From Desulfobacteraceae bacterium (GTDB lineage: Bacteria; Desulfobacterota; DSM-4660; Desulfatiglandales; Desulfatiglandaceae): a DNA stretch of 7,308 nt. The stretch's first letter is position 1. The number at the start of each line of letters is the position of its first letter. The stretch lies in the NCBI GenBank assembly GCA_011048855.1, contig DSCZ01000604.1:1-7308 (forward strand), given 5' to 3'. The notes beneath the pieces were generated by a model. The model did not search any database and was not told the origin of the DNA. It saw only the letters and a list, made by a program, of their open reading frames with translations. The translations under genes and the position numbers were made by a program. Positions 5,575 through 7,308 of the stretch are shown here, piece after piece.

Positions 5575-7308
5575 CATGCCGGCCCTGTCTATATCGAGAG
5601 CCACAAGATCGATCAATTCCCTGTCGCTCATTTCGGTGAGCATGGCTTCGGCGCCAGCCTTTAGAATGCCATCTGAAAGCACTTTCTTTTCTTCTATCAG
5701 GGCATCGATTTTCTCCTCAACCGTGCCGCGGCAGACGAACTTGTGCACGAGCACGTTGCTTTTCTGCCCTATGCGGAAGGCGCGGTCGGTTGCCTGATTT
5801 TCAACGGCCGGGTTCCACCACCGGTCGAAATGAATCACGTGGGATGCAGATGTCAGGTTCAGTCCCGTACCCCCGGCCTTCAGGGAAAGAACAAAAAAGG
5901 GCGGGCCGTCTTCTTTTTCAAATTCACGAATCAATCTGCGGCGGGCTTTGACAGGCGTTCCTCCATGCAGGATCAAACCCTCGGAGTTGAAAATTTCAGA
6001 CAGGAAACCGGCCGTTGGTTGGGTCATTTCTCGAAATTGTGTGAAAAGCAGTAATTTTTCCTGCCTGGAAGCAATTTCTTCACAAACGGTTCTAAGGCGT
6101 TCGAATTTCCCGCTCTCGGCAGGCTCATACACTCTATCCCCGAGGAGCTGGCTCGGGTGGTTGCATATCTGCTTGAACCTGAGGAGATATGAAAGCACGA
6201 GCCCGCGCCTTTTGATCCCATCGGCTCCGGCCAGCGAGCGGGCCATTTCATCGACGGAGTGCGCGTAAAGGGCGGCCTGTTTTTTGGTCAGGCCGCAAAA
6301 GGTCTTAACTTCAGTTTTGTCCGGAAGATCGGGAACAATATTTTTGTCGGTTTTGAGCCTCCGGAGTATATAAGGCTGAACAAGGCGGCGCAGCGGTCCG
6401 TAGCGGTCTTTTTCCCGCTGCTCCAGGGATTTCGAAAATTCCTTGAATTTGCGGGCGTTCCCCAGGAGCCCGGGACACAGAAAATCGAAAATGGACCATA
6501 AATCGGACAACCGGTTTTCCACGGGGGTGCCGGTGAGGGCGATCCTCGAAGCGGACTTGAGTTTCTTCACTGCCTTTGTCTGGTCTGCTGAGGGGTTTTT
6601 AATGGCCTGGGCTTCGTCCAGGATCACAAGGTTCCAATGGGTGTCAAGCAGCCAATTTTGTCTCAGGACCATTCCATAGGTGGTCAACACCAGGTCAATC
6701 CCCGCAACGAGACCTTCAGGGTTTCGTGCCATCCGTGCGGATTTTTCTTTATCCATTTCGGAAGGATGAACGAACAATACCTCCAGTGTGGGTGCGAAAC
6801 GATTGATTTCATCCTTCCAATTCCCAAGAAGGGAGGCCGGGAGCACCAGAAGCGAAGGCCCGGATTTGTTTGTTTTTTCTTTAAGGCTCAAAAGAAGCGA
6901 AAGAACCTGGACGGTTTTCCCCAGCCCCATATCATCGGCAAGGCAGGCACCGAGCCCCAGGGATGAAAGAAACCGGAGCCACCTGTGCCCTGTTGCCTGG
7001 TATGGCCTTAGATTGCCGCGAAAATTCTTACTTTGGGCTGAATGGTCCAATTTTTCAGGGTTGCGCAAGTCCTCAAGAACGCTCGAAAGCCAGGTCCCGG
7101 CACTGATAAAGGCCCACTCCCGATCGATTCCGGGAGACGCGCCGGCAGATGCGAAATCCGCCGGGGCACCTGCAAGCAGGCGCATACCTTCTATGAAGGA
7201 AATTCCGTTTTCTCCGGCCTCATCTTCGACCTGTTTCCAATGGGTCAGGACTTCCGAGAGTTTTTCCCGGTCCACTTCCACCCATTTGCCTCGAAGGTTC
7301 ACGAGACC
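5572..7308 (-). CDS. SNF2-family DNA helicase/ATPase (N-terminus outside window)
   Basis: The frame is open to the right edge. The first codon that could start it in the window is a GTG at 7302-7300, but it is preceded in frame by Gly-Leu and lies inside a conserved-looking stretch (LRGKWVEVD), so the true start is beyond the edge. Counting from that GTG, motif I DDMGLGKT is at residues 123-130, motif II DEAQ at 229-232, motif III LTGTP at 256-260, motif V LKAGGTGLNL around 474-483, and motif VI QATDRAFRIGQ at 503-513. Both RecA-like lobes are therefore complete. The LRGKWVEVD segment upstream resembles the region that follows the N-terminal domain (DUF3670-type) in bacterial SNF2 proteins of about 1,000 residues, so perhaps 400 or more residues are missing here. 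SNF2 proteins are ATP-driven double-strand DNA translocases that remodel protein-DNA complexes. Coupling to the SWIM/HTH gene suggests that protein guides it. RapA-type RNA polymerase recycling is an alternative not supported by any RapA-specific feature seen. Confidence 0.93.
   Translation of the reverse strand, partial: GLVNLRGKWVEVDREKLSEVLTHWKQVEDEAGENGISFIEGMRLLAGAPADFASAGASPGIDREWAFISAGTWLSSVLEDLRNPEKLDHSAQSKNFRGNLRPYQATGHRWLRFLSSLGLGACLADDMGLGKTVQVLSLLLSLKEKTNKSGPSLLVLPASLLGNWKDEINRFAPTLEVLFVHPSEMDKEKSARMARNPEGLVAGIDLVLTTYGMVLRQNWLLDTHWNLVILDEAQAIKNPSADQTKAVKKLKSASRIALTGTPVENRLSDLWSIFDFLCPGLLGNARKFKEFSKSLEQREKDRYGPLRRLVQPYILRRLKTDKNIVPDLPDKTEVKTFCGLTKKQAALYAHSVDEMARSLAGADGIKRRGLVLSYLLRFKQICNHPSQLLGDRVYEPAESGKFERLRTVCEEIASRQEKLLLFTQFREMTQPTAGFLSEIFNSEGLILHGGTPVKARRRLIREFEKEDGPPFFVLSLKAGGTGLNLTSASHVIHFDRWWNPAVENQATDRAFRIGQKSNVLVHKFVCRGTVEEKIDALIEEKKVLSDGILKAGAEAMLTEMSDRELIDLVALDIDRAGM

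Noticed and set aside
4903..5664. Forward open frame of 253 codons opposite the SWIM gene and the SNF2 3' end
   Set aside because: It is antisense to the SWIM gene, whose motif, ribosome site and family-like N-terminus are clear. No domain or upstream ribosome site supports the forward frame.
7300..7302. GTG at 7302 as the true start of the SNF2 gene
   Set aside because: The frame stays open to the edge, GTG sits within a conserved-looking segment, no ribosome site can be seen, and family members have a large N-terminal region upstream.

Overview
The window holds three genes. One long forward gene fills positions 1-4421 and is cut at its 5' end by the window edge. Two reverse genes fill 4468-7308, and the upstream one is cut at its N-terminus by the right edge. 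The two transcription units converge on a 46-bp gap at about 4422-4467, where a perfect hairpin spans the reverse gene's stop codon. No RNA gene, CRISPR array, insertion sequence, integrase or attachment site is visible. Base composition by eye is moderately GC-rich, with mixed codon usage and a good Shine-Dalgarno site. A giant Ig-repeat surface protein beside an SNF2/SWIM pair would suit an environmental Gram-negative such as a Desulfobacterota member, but this assignment is a guess.

Forward strand, 1-4421: the C-terminal part (about 1,470 residues) of a very large repeat protein, presumably exported. About seven bacterial Ig-like (invasin/Big_1-type) domains come first, up to about 2063. 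The first four form an A-B-A-B pattern with a period of roughly 605-615 bp. Next is an Asp-box (BNR/sialidase-type) beta-propeller of about seven blades (about 2070-4040), then a last Ig-like domain and a short Cys-containing tail. The most unusual part is a different repeated module of about 80 residues. It is spliced into the propeller at two structurally equivalent inter-blade positions, and at the first of these one copy appears to sit inside another.

Reverse strand, 7308-4468: an SNF2-family helicase/ATPase (C-terminal 578 codons, all helicase motifs present) followed after 9 bp by a 364-residue protein with a SWIM zinc finger, a lysine-rich linker and a C-terminal XRE-type helix-turn-helix. 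The helicase stop codon is part of the Shine-Dalgarno sequence of the SWIM gene, so the two are very probably co-transcribed and translationally coupled. The pairing suggests a DNA- or chromatin-like remodelling unit in which the SWIM/HTH protein targets the motor. Its biological role is not known from the sequence.

Nothing links the surface protein functionally to the helicase pair; they are simply convergent neighbours.
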